Source: Kitasatospora azatica KCTC 9699
GTDB lineage: Bacteria > Actinomycetota > Actinomycetes > Streptomycetales > Streptomycetaceae
Assembly (NCBI RefSeq): GCF_000744785.1
Contig: NZ_JQMO01000002.1
Span: 1,860,001-1,924,000, forward strand
Direction: 5' to 3'
DNA length: 64,000 nt
Positions within the stretch are counted from its first letter, which is position 1; every line of letters starts with the position of its first letter. Both the position numbers and the translations under genes were made by a program. Positions 53,018 through 62,637 of the stretch are shown in pieces. The notes below the pieces were generated by a model that was not told the origin of the DNA, ran no database searches, and worked only from the letters and a program-made list of their open reading frames with translations.

Positions 53018-53740
53018 CTACGCTTCCCGTGACGCCCCGCGGTAGGCGTGTGAGAGAGCGAGCAGGTCGGCCCGGCGGGCTCGGTGGAGGTCGATCGGCT
53101 CCTGAAGAGCGGTGTCCAGCAGCCACACGCCGTTGCGGAAGCGCTCGAAGCCGATGCTTTCCCAGAGGGCGGCGATCTTCTTCTTCGCGCGCTTGCGGTA
53201 GGTGTCGGTGACCTCCTCCCGGTTCTGCGGGTACTCGCTCATGGCGGGGTAGGCGGCGACCGCGCAGCACCCCGGCGACAGTCGTCGGATGGCCTCCGCC
53301 GCGATGATCGGCCCGAGGCCGAATCCGCGCCATTCCCGGTCGAGGTGGACTCGGTCGAGGATGAGCAGATCGCCGACGGGCTGCGTGATCCGGTTCTCGA
53401 ACGCCTTCGCATAGCCCTGCCTGCGCCCGTAACCGCCGAGCACGGCGGCGGCGATCACCTCGAGGTCCCCGGACCAGCTGTCGGCCGCGTCCCAGCGGTC
53501 GTCCTCGGCGAAGTCGCGCAGGCGATACAACGAGACCCTGCCGACCCGCGGCGCGGAGTTGGGATCGTAGTCCTCGTCCTCTTCATCGCTGGGCGGGGCC
53601 AGGACGGAGACGCCCCAGGCTTCGAGGGTGTCCTCGAACTCGTACGGCTCCGCGGGGTGCGCGTGGGAGTACACGAAGCGCAAGTGAGCTGGATCTCCGG
53701 GGAGTTCACTGATCGGGCGGCGCGCCTTCTTCGAGGTCAT
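53018..53740 (-). CDS. GNAT-like acetyltransferase
   Basis: This encodes about 240 residues. The central region LILDRVHLDREWRGFGLGPI (acetyl-CoA-binding motif A, R-G-F-G-L-G) followed by AAEAIRRLSPGC is GNAT-like. An acidic linker (SDEEDEDYDPN) precedes it. I took the ATG of MTSKKARRPISELP; a GTG 24 bp earlier is possible. Substrate unknown. Confidence 0.65.
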   Translation of the reverse strand: MTSKKARRPISELPGDPAHLRFVYSHAHPAEPYEFEDTLEAWGVSVLAPPSDEEDEDYDPNSAPRVGRVSLYRLRDFAEDDRWDAADSWSGDLEVIAAAVLGGYGRRQGYAKAFENRITQPVGDLLILDRVHLDREWRGFGLGPIIAAEAIRRLSPGCCAVAAYPAMSEYPQNREEVTDTYRKRAKKKIAALWESIGFERFRNGVWLLDTALQEPIDLHRARRADLLALSHAYRGASREA

Positions 53741-53944
53741 GAGCCCCAGGCTAACGATGGGCACTGACAGCAGCCGCCCACCAAGCCGTCGCTTCGTAGG
53801 TTCATATCAGCAATGGGCTGGACACGGAGCGTGCGGGGCTTCAATCTGATCTCTGGCCGCGCTCAACGGCAGCCCGTGTCCGGCCGTCGCCGTACGCCGG
53901 TCCGCCGACACCCCGGCCCCGGCTTCCGGTATCAGACCGGCCGG

Positions 53945-54661
53945 TCAGCGGTGCTCGGGGTTCTCGAAGTCGAAACGGCATCCCGCGTCCCACTCGGAGC
54001 GCTGGTTCCCGTGGGCCGGGATGCCGCCGGCGTCCTTGAGCATCCTGGCGAGGTGCAGGAGGTTCCAGGTCATGAAGGTGGTGTTGCGGTTGGTGAACTC
54101 GTTCTCCGGGCCGCCGGACCCCTCGTCCAGGTACGACGGGCCGGGGCCCGCCTCACCGATCCAGCCCGCGTCGGCTTGCGGCGGGATCGTGTAGCCGAGG
54201 TGCTGCAGGCTGTAGAGGACGTTCATCGCGCAGTGCTTGACGCCGTCCTCGTTGCCGGTGATCAGGCAGCCGCCCGCGCGTCCGTAGTAGGCGTACTGGC
54301 CGGCCTCGTTCAGCAGCGAGGAGCAGGCGTAGAGGCGCTCGATGACCCGCTTCGTCACGGAGGAGTTGTCGCCGAGCCAGATCGGCCCGGCGAGGATCAG
54401 GATGTCGGCGGCCATCACCTGGCTGTAGAGGACCGGCCACTCGTCGCTGTCCCAGCCGTGCTCGGTCATGTCGGGCCAGACGCCGGTGGCGATGTCGTGG
54501 TCGACGGCGCGGATGATGTCGACCGCGACGCCCTGGCGCTCCATAATCCCCGTACTGACGTCGATCAGTCCCTGGGTGTGGCTGCGCTCGGGCGAGCGCT
54601 TGAGCGTGCAGTTGATCACCAGGGCGCGCAGGTCGGCATAGGAAGTCTCGGTGTCCGGCAT
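53945..54661 (-). CDS. Flavodoxin-like NAD(P)H-dependent reductase
   Basis: This encodes 238 residues from ATG (MPDTETSYADLRALVINCTL). It is a flavodoxin-fold oxidoreductase with the FMN-phosphate loop NCTLKRSPERSHTQ, then MAADILILAGPIWLGDNSSV and YGRAGGCLITGNEDG. It probably reduces quinones or similar compounds using FMN. It is divergent from the beta-propeller gene across a 415-bp region. Confidence 0.85.
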   Translation of the reverse strand: MPDTETSYADLRALVINCTLKRSPERSHTQGLIDVSTGIMERQGVAVDIIRAVDHDIATGVWPDMTEHGWDSDEWPVLYSQVMAADILILAGPIWLGDNSSVTKRVIERLYACSSLLNEAGQYAYYGRAGGCLITGNEDGVKHCAMNVLYSLQHLGYTIPPQADAGWIGEAGPGPSYLDEGSGGPENEFTNRNTTFMTWNLLHLARMLKDAGGIPAHGNQRSEWDAGCRFDFENPEHR

Positions 54662-55076
54662 GCGGGTGCTTCCGTCCTCGGGGCGGGCATGGGCTCCCGT
54701 CCACTTCACCAGCCGGGGCACGGCGGCGCAGGCCGGGCTGGGCCGGACGTGCGGTCGGGATCGAGCCGATCGGGCGGCGATACCGCCTTCGCCCGGGCGG
54801 TGTCCGCCGGTCGGCCCACGTTCCACCGTCCGCTCCGCGGCCCGGCACGGCTTGCGCGCATGCTTCCGATGTTCTCGACATATCGTCACATACCGTACGA
54901 GTGAGAAGCGGTGGCCGGGTCTCTGCCCAGGGTCCTCAGTGAGCCTCGTGCCTGTGCCCGCCGTGCTGTTGTCCACGTCGCCTCGCCAGGAGGCCGAGCC
55001 ACCCGGCTCCGGACCGCCCGGAGACGTAGGCCTCCCGCGAGACGACGGCACCCCGATCCCACAGGAGGCAGTTATC
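54662..55076. promoter_or_regulatory. Divergent intergenic region
   Basis: This holds the promoters of the flavodoxin-like gene (minus) and the beta-propeller gene (plus). Near 54871-54900 is a less GC-rich stretch (TCTCGACATATCGTCACATACC) with imperfect inverted symmetry, possibly promoter elements. AGGAGG at 55063 is the ribosome binding site of the propeller gene. Confidence 0.5.
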
Positions 55077-56225
55077 GTGCACGGAATCACTCGTCTCGGC
55101 GTGGCCGCCGCCACCGCGCTCGCGGCGGTCGGCGCCTTCGCCCCGTCCGCCGCTGCCACGGCGCACGGGGACAACGGACCCCACCGCGGCGGGCACCACG
55201 CGGTGTTCGTCCAGACCGACAACCCCGCCGGCAACCAGATCGTCGCCTACCACCGCGCGGACGACGGCACGCTGACCCAGGACGGGCTCTACGACACCGG
55301 CGGCCTCGGGGGCGTCCTCGACGGCTCGGTCGCCGACCACCTGGCCTCTCAGGGGGCGCTGACCTACGACGAACAGCACGGCCTGCTGTACGCCGTCAAC
55401 GCCGGCAGCGACACCGTGACCGTCTTCTCCGTCGACGGCGACCACCTGGACAAGCGCCAGGTCATCGACTCCGGTGGCCGGTTCCCGGTGAGCGTCGCCG
55501 TCCACGACGACATCGTCTACGTCCTCAACGCCCTGGACGGCGGCTCCGTCCAGGGCTACACCGTGCACGACGGGCACCTGCACAAGCAGGCCGACTGGAA
55601 CCGTTGCCTGGGGCTGGACCCGAACCCCACCCCGCAGTTCACCCACACGCCCGGGCAGGTCGGCTTCGTGTCCGACGGCTCGCAACTGGTCGTCACCACC
55701 AAGGCCAACGGCAACAACCTCGACATCTTCCAGCTCGACCACGCGGGCGCCCCCTCCGACACCCCGGTCGTCACCAACCTGCCGGGCGCGGTGCCGTTCG
55801 GCTTCGTCCCCAACGGCCGCCACGGCATCTTCCTCACCGAGGCCGGCCCCAACACCCTGGCCACCTTCACCATCCACCCCGACGGCACCGCCACCCAGGA
55901 CGCCTCCGCGGCCACCGGCAAGTCGGCGACCTGCTGGGTGGTCGCCGTGCGCGACCTGCTCTACACCTCGAACGCCGGCAGCTCGACGCTCACCGGCTTC
56001 CGAACCGCCGACCACGGCCGCAGTCTGACCGCCCTGGGTAACACGCCCACCAACCCCGGCACCGTGGACGCCGCGGTCTCCACCAACGGGCACTTCCTCT
56101 ATGTCCAGACCGGCGTCAACGGCATCCTCGACGCCTTCACCGTCAACGACGACGGCTCCCTCACCCCACTGGGCTCCCAAACCGTCCCCGACGGCACTGG
56201 CGGCGAAGGCATCGTCGCGTTCTGA
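55077..56225 (+). CDS. Secreted lactonase-like seven-bladed beta-propeller
   Basis: This encodes 382 residues from GTG with AGGAGG 8 bases upstream. The signal peptide (VAAATALAAVGAFAPSAAAT) is followed by propeller repeats of the 6-phosphogluconolactonase/YVTN type (LLYAVNAGSDTVTVFSVDG, DIVYVLNALDGGSVQGYTVH, LLYTSNAGSSTLTGFRTAD, HFLYVQTGVNGILDAFTVND). It is extracytoplasmic. The catalytic role is uncertain; many of these are binding proteins rather than lactonases. Confidence 0.8.
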   Translation: MHGITRLGVAAATALAAVGAFAPSAAATAHGDNGPHRGGHHAVFVQTDNPAGNQIVAYHRADDGTLTQDGLYDTGGLGGVLDGSVADHLASQGALTYDEQHGLLYAVNAGSDTVTVFSVDGDHLDKRQVIDSGGRFPVSVAVHDDIVYVLNALDGGSVQGYTVHDGHLHKQADWNRCLGLDPNPTPQFTHTPGQVGFVSDGSQLVVTTKANGNNLDIFQLDHAGAPSDTPVVTNLPGAVPFGFVPNGRHGIFLTEAGPNTLATFTIHPDGTATQDASAATGKSATCWVVAVRDLLYTSNAGSSTLTGFRTADHGRSLTALGNTPTNPGTVDAAVSTNGHFLYVQTGVNGILDAFTVNDDGSLTPLGSQTVPDGTGGEGIVAF

Positions 56226-56662
56226 TCCGACCGCGCACGGCACAGGCCACGACTCTCGCCGCACTGCGGGGTCGCGGCCCACCATGCTCCATAGCCGCTT
56301 GCTGCTTCCGAGGCGCCCTCGGCCCACTCCCCCTGGCGGTCGGCGCCGACCACGACCACACCGGCCGTCGGCCACCGAGCTTTCGAGTGACCTGCGGGAT
56401 GCCGGAGTCCGAGGGCTCATCGAACGCCGACGGCGGCATCGCCTCGGCGGTCCTGCCGCGGACCGGAACCGCCGCCCCAGCCGAGACGTCCCGGCCGGAG
56501 ACTGCACGACCGATCAGCCGAGCGACCGTGCCGCCGACGGTCCCGCAGCGCTAAGTTTCCGATAAAATGATCGACGGTGTGCCGGGAAGCCTGGTCGGCG
56601 TGGGGGACGGACTGCAGCAATCGGCGGCAGCGAACCCCCGTTTCGTGATCGGGGCTTCACGG
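56226..56662. other. Intergenic, no supported gene
   Basis: I see no credible gene. A frame from 56567 leads into the antiporter in phase, but no ribosome binding site precedes its ATG; a less GC-rich GATAAAATG there may be a promoter -10. Confidence 0.4.
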
Positions 56663-58210
56663 ATGCGCGCAGTGGCGACCATTCTCTTCCTTGTGGTGCT
56701 GGCCACGGCCGTGGCGACCTTCGCCCGGCGCTGGCGCGTCCCCGCCCCCTCGCTGCTGGTCCTCGCCGGCCTGGCGGTAGCGCTGATACCCGGGACGCCC
56801 GCGTTGCGGATCCCTCCGCAGACCATCGCGCTGGTCGTGCTGCCGCCCCTGCTGTACGCCTCCGCCGAGGAACTGTCGCTGCGCGACCTGCGCATGGTCT
56901 GGAAGCCGGTCACGATCCTGGCCTTCGGTCTGGTCTTCGCCTCGGCTGCGGCGGTCGGCTTCGTGGCGGTCGCGGTGACCGGGCTGCCGCCCGCGATGGC
57001 GTTCGTGCTCGGCGCGGTGCTGGCCAGTACCGACCCGGTGGCCGTCACCGCGCTCGGCCGGCGCCTGGCCCTGCCCGGCCGCGTTCAGGTGCTGGTGCAG
57101 GCGGAGAGCCTGTTCAACGACGCCACCTCGCTGGTGCTGTTCAAGGTCGCGGTCGGCATCGCGGTGGCGGCGGGCGGCGCGGTGAGCCTGCCCGCAGCCG
57201 GCGGCGAGTTCCTGCTGCTCGGGGGCGGCGGCAGCGTGATCGGCGCCGTGGTCGCCGGCTTGGTGTGGCTGGTCCGCCGCCGCACCACGGATCCGGTACT
57301 GGAGACGGTGATCGCCCTGGTCACCCCGTACGCGGCGTACGTGCTGGCGGAGTCCGCGCACACCTCCGGGATCACCTCGGTCGTCGTCGCGGGCGTGCTG
57401 CTCGGCCGCTCCGGCCACCGCCTCACCGACGCCCACATCCGCCTCCAGCTGCACGCCGTGTACGCGGTCGTCGTGTTCCTGCTGGAAAGCGTCGTCTTCA
57501 GCATCGTTGGCCTGGAGCTGCCCGCACTGGTGCGCGGCCTGCCGGCGGGTGCCGGCTGGTGGCCGCTGCAGGCGTTGGCCCTGGCGGCCGTGCTGATCGC
57601 CGTCCGTGTCCTGTCGACGCTCCCGCTGACCCGCGCGGTCAAGCCCAGCCGCGGCCGGATGTCCTGGCGCGTGGCCGGGGTGGTGACCTGGGCCGGCACC
57701 CGCGGCGTGATGCCGCTGGCCGCCGCCCTGTCCATCCCCCTCGTCGCGAACAGCGGCAGCCCACTGCCCGGACGGGCGCTGGTGCTGGTCCTCACCACCG
57801 CGGTCGTGGTGTTCACCCTGGTCGTCCAGGGGCTGAGCCTGGCGGCCGTGGTCAACCGCTCCGGGCTGGCCCTGGAACCCGAGCACACCGCCCGCGAGGA
57901 GGCCCAGGCCCGCGACGCCCTCAACCGTGCCGCGCTGACCCATGTCGACGACCTCGCCTCGCTGGAGGCCATGCCCGAGGCCGTCATCGACCGGGTCCGG
58001 CGCGGGCTCAGCGCCCGCCTCGACCACAGCATCGACGGCCCGGACGGTGGCACCGCGGATGCCGCCTACCGCGAGCTTCGGCACGAGGTGATCGCCGTCC
58101 AGGGCACGGAACTGCACCGCCTGTACGACGAGCACCGGATCAGCGACGCCACCCGCAGGAGCCTGCAGCACGACCTTGACCGGGAGGAGGCGGCACTCGG
58201 CAACCGCTGA
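56663..58210 (+). CDS. CPA1-type sodium/proton antiporter
   Basis: This encodes about 515 residues from the ATG of MRAVATILFLVVLAT; an in-phase ATG at 56567 would add 32 hydrophilic residues. Twelve or so transmembrane helices. The core carries the CPA1 motifs VLASTDPVAVTALGRRL, AESLFNDATSLVLF (the conserved ND) and GTRGVMPLAAALSIP. The cytoplasmic tail (about 425-515) is helical. It probably exchanges Na+ or K+ for protons in the cell membrane. Confidence 0.9.
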   Translation: MRAVATILFLVVLATAVATFARRWRVPAPSLLVLAGLAVALIPGTPALRIPPQTIALVVLPPLLYASAEELSLRDLRMVWKPVTILAFGLVFASAAAVGFVAVAVTGLPPAMAFVLGAVLASTDPVAVTALGRRLALPGRVQVLVQAESLFNDATSLVLFKVAVGIAVAAGGAVSLPAAGGEFLLLGGGGSVIGAVVAGLVWLVRRRTTDPVLETVIALVTPYAAYVLAESAHTSGITSVVVAGVLLGRSGHRLTDAHIRLQLHAVYAVVVFLLESVVFSIVGLELPALVRGLPAGAGWWPLQALALAAVLIAVRVLSTLPLTRAVKPSRGRMSWRVAGVVTWAGTRGVMPLAAALSIPLVANSGSPLPGRALVLVLTTAVVVFTLVVQGLSLAAVVNRSGLALEPEHTAREEAQARDALNRAALTHVDDLASLEAMPEAVIDRVRRGLSARLDHSIDGPDGGTADAAYRELRHEVIAVQGTELHRLYDEHRISDATRRSLQHDLDREEAALGNR

Positions 58211-58479
58211 AGCACAGCTGCCGCATCGCCGCCGGTGATGATCCGACACCGCGGCCGCGGCGGGCGGCGCGGTGCTCAGGCGGCCCGCACCGGCCGCGAC
58301 CGGGAGTAGAGCACCGCGCCGGCCCAGTCGGCCGGAGCTGCAGCGACGACTCGCGTCTGGGCGGGTAGCGTGGCGGAGGAAGAGAGATTCCGTCGCCGTC
58401 CCATCGAGCCGCCGCCCCAAGTGCGGCCGGCCGCAAAGCTCGTCTCCTTCGCCGCGGCCCGATGGCGAGAGGAGGAGCG

Positions 58480-59544
58480 ATGTCTGTCGCAGAGCTGGAC
58501 GCGGTGAAGCAGGAGGAGTTCGGCGGCCGCATGATCCAGGTGCTGAACGACGCCTGCCTGTGCCTGATGACGGGCCTGGGCCACGAAAGCGGGTTGTTCG
58601 ACACGATGTCCGCCATGGCGCCGGCCACCAGCGCCGAGATCGCCCGGGCCGCCGGGCTGGACGAGCGCTACGTCCGGGAGTGGCTGGGCGCGATGGTGGT
58701 CGGCGGCTTCGTCGACTACCAACCCGAACAGGCCACCTACCAGCTGCCGCCCGAGCACGCCGCGGCACTCACCAGGGCGGCCGGACCGGACAACCTGGCA
58801 CGCATCGCCCAGGACGTCGGCATGTGCGGCGAGGTCGAGCAGCGGGTACTCGATGCCTTCCGCACCGGGGCCGGTGTGCCGTACTCCGCGTACCCGCGCT
58901 TCCAGGCCCTGCAGGCGGAGGAGTCCGGCGAGGTCTACGACCTGGCCCTGGTGGACGGCATCGTTCCGCTGGCGCCCGGCCTCACCGAGCGGCTGCGGGC
59001 GGGCATCGACGCGCTGGACATCGGCACCGGCCAAGGCCACGCGGTCAACGTGCTGGCCAAGGCATTCCCCGCCAGCCGCTTCCACGGGCTCGACATGTCC
59101 GAGGACGGCATCGCCGCCGCACGCGCCGAAGCCGCCGAACTCGGCCTGGCCAACACCGACTTCCAGGTCGGCGACTGCGCCGACCTGACCGGCTCCTACG
59201 ACCTGATCACCGCCTTCGACGTCATCCACGACCTGGCCCGGCCCACCCGCACCCTCGCGGCCGTCGCCGGCGCACTCAAGGACGACGGCGTCTTCCTGAT
59301 GGGCGACATCTCCGCCTCCAGCCGACTGGAGGAAAACCTCGAGCACCCGCTCGGGCCCGCGCTCTACACGTTCTCGACGTTCTACTGCATGAGCGTCTCG
59401 CTCAGCGAGGGCGGCGAGGGCCTGGGCACCGTGTGGGGCGAGCAGACCGCCCTGCAGATGCTCGGCGAGGCCGGCTTCAGCCGGATCGACACCCAGCGGG
59501 TCGAGGGCGACATCCTCAACGTGTACTACGTCGCGCAGCGCTGA
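58480..59544 (+). CDS. SAM-dependent methyltransferase, Rv2258c-like
   Basis: This encodes 354 residues from ATG with AGGAG 6 bases upstream. An N-terminal winged helix (ATSAEIARAAGLDERYVREW) precedes a class I methyltransferase domain: motif I LDIGTGQGHAVNVLAK, acidic loop FHGLDMSEDG, AFDVIHDLARPTRTL. It resembles Rv2258c of Mycobacterium and SAM-dependent regulators. Substrate unknown. It overlaps the convergent YCII-like gene by 29 bp. Confidence 0.85.
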   Translation: MSVAELDAVKQEEFGGRMIQVLNDACLCLMTGLGHESGLFDTMSAMAPATSAEIARAAGLDERYVREWLGAMVVGGFVDYQPEQATYQLPPEHAAALTRAAGPDNLARIAQDVGMCGEVEQRVLDAFRTGAGVPYSAYPRFQALQAEESGEVYDLALVDGIVPLAPGLTERLRAGIDALDIGTGQGHAVNVLAKAFPASRFHGLDMSEDGIAAARAEAAELGLANTDFQVGDCADLTGSYDLITAFDVIHDLARPTRTLAAVAGALKDDGVFLMGDISASSRLEENLEHPLGPALYTFSTFYCMSVSLSEGGEGLGTVWGEQTALQMLGEAGFSRIDTQRVEGDILNVYYVAQR

Positions 59545-59923
59545 GAGCCCAGCACGGTGCGGGCACACCCGTAGGTCCCTGGCAGCCGTCGCCGCAGTCG
59601 ACTCCAGCGGGTCGCTCGCCGGCCTCGACGAACGCGATCGGCAACGCCGTCAGGGCGTGAGCGACGGTCTGCCCACGCAGGCCATCTTTGCCAACGAGAA
59701 CGGTCCACGGCTCGACACTCGTGGTCACCAGCCGGTAGGTCTGTTCCCATGGATCGTCGGCGAAGCGGCGGTGGATGTCGGCCTCACTGTCAGCGTCGGC
59801 GACCAGGAGCACACGGATCCGATCGTGCTCGCTGCCAGCGAGCGGGTCGGCGATCAGGACAAGGCCCTGGTCGGCGAGATTGTTCATGGGTCTGGCTTCA
59901 CGGATGACGGCGAAGAAGGTCAT
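59516..59923 (-). CDS. YCII-related protein, probably damaged
   Basis: The first 85 residues (MTFFAVIREA, then MNNLADQGLVLIADPLAGSE and DSEADIHRRFADDPWEQTYR) match a small YCII-like family, but about 20 residues that normally separate the first two blocks appear deleted. The C-terminal 50 residues run into the methyltransferase gene and look random. It may still fold, but I suspect decay. Confidence 0.5.
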   Translation of the reverse strand: MTFFAVIREARPMNNLADQGLVLIADPLAGSEHDRIRVLLVADADSEADIHRRFADDPWEQTYRLVTTSVEPWTVLVGKDGLRGQTVAHALTALPIAFVEAGERPAGVDCGDGCQGPTGVPAPCWALSAARRSTR

Positions 59924-60362
59924 TGCTCGCTCCCTGGTGGTACTGGTGTGGTGGCCGCAGGAGGACCCCTGGGTGGCCGAGCCGTGGCGGAGCCCCTCGG
60001 CGGTGGCTGTCAGCCGGGGACACCGTGACGTTGGGCGGTGATGAGCCAGGCGGCGGACGCGTCACGCAAGATGATCTACCGGATCAGACCTCGGAGCGAG
60101 GACAAATCCCACAGATGATCACGACTCAATACGTGCCCAGTAGCGCGGCCGCAAGTATTGGTCGGAATTATGCGCCAAATCGCCCACCCGTTCGATGGGC
60201 ATTCACGCGCGCAAAGCCCGACGCGCTCCTGGTCCGCATCGCCGACCGCAAGCCGCACGTCCGACTCGCGGCCTAACAACCAGAATTTCCGGCCGCGCGT
60301 ACTAGTATCCGCCTCTAGCATCACTCGATCGACCGTTGCTCACCCAATCGATAGGAGCCCCG
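59924..60362. other. Intergenic, moderate GC
   Basis: No gene is supported. The sequence is less GC-rich than average (for example CAAGTATTGGTCGGAATTATGCG near 60152), suggesting promoter DNA or transferred material. AGGAG near 60353 is the ribosome binding site of the next gene. Confidence 0.4.
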
Positions 60363-60659
60363 ATGATCGGCGTACTCGTGACTTTCACGCAGAGCGACAA
60401 GTTCGATCGTTCAACTCTCGCAAAGATTGCCGGCGAACTCCGAGGACCGTTCGAAGGCATGGCTGGCCTTCGCTTCAAGAGCTTCATGCTCGACGAAGAC
60501 GGCGTTCAGGCAAGGAACTTCTACGTGTGGGATGACGAGGACAAAGCCCGCGCCTTCTTCACGGAGGAGCTCGTCGACAAGGTGGCGGGGATTTATGGCG
60601 TCCCACCCAAAATCGAATACCTCGATATCATGGGGTTCGTCGACAACTCTGGTACCTGA
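60363..60659 (+). CDS. YdhR-like small monooxygenase-fold protein
   Basis: This encodes 98 residues from ATG (MIGVLVTFTQSDKFDRSTLA) with AGGAG upstream. The pattern FDRSTLAKIAGELRGPFEGM, LRFKSFMLDEDG and FYVWDDEDKARAFFTEELV fits the YdhR/dimeric alpha-beta-barrel family. GC content is clearly lower than in most neighbours, pointing to horizontal origin. Its function (quinone or hydrocarbon monooxygenase) is not established. Confidence 0.7.
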   Translation: MIGVLVTFTQSDKFDRSTLAKIAGELRGPFEGMAGLRFKSFMLDEDGVQARNFYVWDDEDKARAFFTEELVDKVAGIYGVPPKIEYLDIMGFVDNSGT

Positions 60660-60718
60660 TTCTCAAGGGGACTATCGCGCAAACCCCTGCCGTCCGGGCC
60701 GTTTTGGACCATCGGGGC

Positions 60719-61240
60719 ATGCCACAGAACTTCCTCACATGCGATCGAGACCAACCACTGCTGCGGCCCTGCAGTCCCCTGACCTGAGTGACTGGCTGCC
60801 CGAGGACCACCTCGCCCGGTCCATGATCAAGGCGATCGAGCAGCTCCACCTCGAGCCCTTCTACGGCGCCTGTCGCTCCGACGGGCACGGCCGGGCCGCC
60901 CACGAGCCGAAGACGATTGCTCACCCTCCCGCTACTCCTACCGCGTCGGCGAGCGAAGCTCGCGCAGGATCGAGCGCCGCTGCGGCGAGAACGTCGTCTT
61001 CCGGGTGATCTGCGCAAACCAGGCCCCCGACCACGCGACGATCGCCCGCTTCCGGGTCCGCCACCAGGAGTCCCTCACTGACCTCTGCGGCCAGGTGCTC
61101 GACCTCTGCGCCGAGGCTGGCCTGGTCGAGGTGGCGGGGCTCGCCGTCGACGGCTCGAAGTTCGATGCCTCGGCCTCCAAGCACGCCAGCCGTAGCTACG
61201 AGCAGATCGCGAGGTCGACCAGGGGTGTCCCGGCACGAGA
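60719..61240 (+). pseudogene. IS1182-type transposase pseudogene
   Basis: The frame-broken sequence spells the N-terminal third of an IS1182-family transposase: LSDWLPEDHLARSMIKAIEQ, SDGHGRAAHEPKT (then a frameshift), VICANQAPDHATIARFRVRH and DGSKFDASASKHASRSYEQI. The catalytic C-terminal part is missing. At least two frameshifts and a deletion. Confidence 0.75.
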
Positions 61241-61319
61241 CCGGCGGTGCCCCTGGCGGTGCGGTGAACACCAATGCCGACTGCTGCGAGCACAACGCCG
61301 GCGGATCAGGGCTGACGCG

Positions 61320-61739
61320 TCACCTCTTGGCGTAGTCGGCGAAGCCCTGCCAGTCGATGACGACGCACGCCTCGTCGCCCACGACCCAGGCGTCGTGTCC
61401 CGGCTGACAGATCATGAAGTCGCCGGGGCCGAATTCCGCTGACTCGCCATCGTCCATGACGATGTTCATCCGGCCGGAGATCACATAGCCCATGTGCGAG
61501 GCTTGGCAGCTCGCTGTCCCCGCGATGGGCTTGACGTGCGTCGACCACTTCCATCCCGGCTCGAAGGTTCCCCGGCCCACTGCTCCGGCATCCAGGTTGA
61601 CCAGCTCCACCTTCCCCGGCACGTGGTCCACACCTTCGCCCAGGTCACCGCCGCCCAGCGACTGGTATCCGCTCTTCCCCAACCCCGTCGTCGCCGAGTC
61701 GCTCCTGGATCGGCTGATCAACACCAGCCACCAAGTCAT
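61320..61739 (-). CDS. Cupin-domain protein with altered N-terminus
   Basis: The real cupin part starts around VDHVPGKVELVNL (GTG at 61631) and continues with FEPGWKWSTHVKPIAGTASC, ASHMGYVISGRMNIVMDDG, GPGDFMICQPGHDAWVVGDE. Metal-binding His/Glu positions are partly present. The upstream 36 codons are IstB-type IS21 DNA read in antisense, so the original N-terminus was probably lost. About 103 residues of cupin remain. Confidence 0.6.
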   Translation of the reverse strand: MTWWLVLISRSRSDSATTGLGKSGYQSLGGGDLGEGVDHVPGKVELVNLDAGAVGRGTFEPGWKWSTHVKPIAGTASCQASHMGYVISGRMNIVMDDGESAEFGPGDFMICQPGHDAWVVGDEACVVIDWQGFADYAKR

Positions 61740-61785
61740 CCTGAACGGCCCCAGCTACCGGCCGAACAAGCGACCCAAGAACCCC
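61657..61785 (+). pseudogene. IS21 istB fragment
   Basis: The plus strand reads SDWYPLFPNPVVAESLLDRL, then VILNGPSYRPNKR, matching the C-terminal end of IstB ATPases of IS21 elements. Nothing else of the element remains. It separates a cupin gene lacking its start from a DJ-1-like gene lacking its end. Confidence 0.6.
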
Positions 61786-61943
61786 ACCGACAAGCCGGCG
61801 ACCGACATCTCGGCGGGGCCGGCCACGTCCAACAACTCGACGCCGGGAAACGCTGCGATGACGACTCTGCGGGCGGATCCAGACCTCAGCTCCGACCCGA
61901 CCCAGGTGCTCGGCACAAACGTCAGCGCTGTCCGCCGGGACAT
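61755..61943 (-). pseudogene. DJ-1/PfpI family N-terminal fragment
   Basis: The frame beginning MSRRTALTF contains RRVVIAAFPGVELLDVAGPA, the first strand and loop of DJ-1/PfpI (GlxA-like) proteins. It runs out after about 25 matching residues at the IS21 fragment. It is probably a gene cut by that insertion. Confidence 0.55.
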
Positions 61944-61993
61944 CTGAGCAGCTGCTCCGGCGGGTCGAAGACTCTCGCCTGAGCGGGGTGGCG

Positions 61994-62296
61994 TCAGGAG
62001 GCGGCTCCCGTGACTCCCGGGGCGACAAACCGGCGGTGCATGGCGGTGAAGCCGAACTCCGGCTTCCCTTCGATGCCGACCTTCTCGATCGCGGGCGCCA
62101 GCCTCTCCTGCATGAAGCGGTTGAAGTCGTCCTCCGCTTTCCACACGTCGGTGACCCGCAGGCCGTCCGCGTCGAACCAGGCAACGTGGAGGACAGCGCC
62201 GTCCGGCGTCTGCTCCTCCCAGCGGACCAGGTCACGGACCGCGTCGTACTGCGCGGGCGTGGCACCCGCCCAACTGAAAGACAAAACGACAGCCAT
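61994..62296 (-). CDS. Small antibiotic-monooxygenase-like protein
   Basis: This encodes 100 residues from ATG with GGGAG 9 bases upstream. It is a dimeric alpha-beta-barrel type protein (MAVVLSFSWAGATPAQYDAV, VLHVAWFDADGLRVTDVWKA, EDDFNRFMQERLAPAIEKVG). No catalytic residue can be named. It is common in Streptomyces; function unknown. Confidence 0.7.
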   Translation of the reverse strand: MAVVLSFSWAGATPAQYDAVRDLVRWEEQTPDGAVLHVAWFDADGLRVTDVWKAEDDFNRFMQERLAPAIEKVGIEGKPEFGFTAMHRRFVAPGVTGAAS

Positions 62297-62637
62297 GGCA
62301 GTGCTCCCATCACTTTCGTGCTTTCCAGGCTAACCCTCCGTGCCGGACCGCTCCTTGGCTGCGGGCAATAGCGAGGCATGACGTCCATGAGGGTCGGCAT
62401 CCGATGGAGCCCTGACGTCGGGTGCCCATGGCTGGGCTGGACAGCCCGGGTCAGGGCCCACCTCCCCGAAGGTCGCTCCGGAGTCATGTCCGCGCCAGCG
62501 TCACGCCGGCAAAACGCTGCGGACGCCCACGTGTTCGGGGGCACCGGCAACGAGGCTGGCTGCAGGGAAAAGCGGCGGTGCATCAGAATGAGCGAGTGTC
62601 CGGCAGTGCAGCCGGGTGGATCCGGAGGTCCCAGTTC
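62297..62637. other. Intergenic, no supported gene
   Basis: No intact gene or strong repeat is seen. GGAGGT at 62624 is the ribosome binding site of the next gene. Confidence 0.4.
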
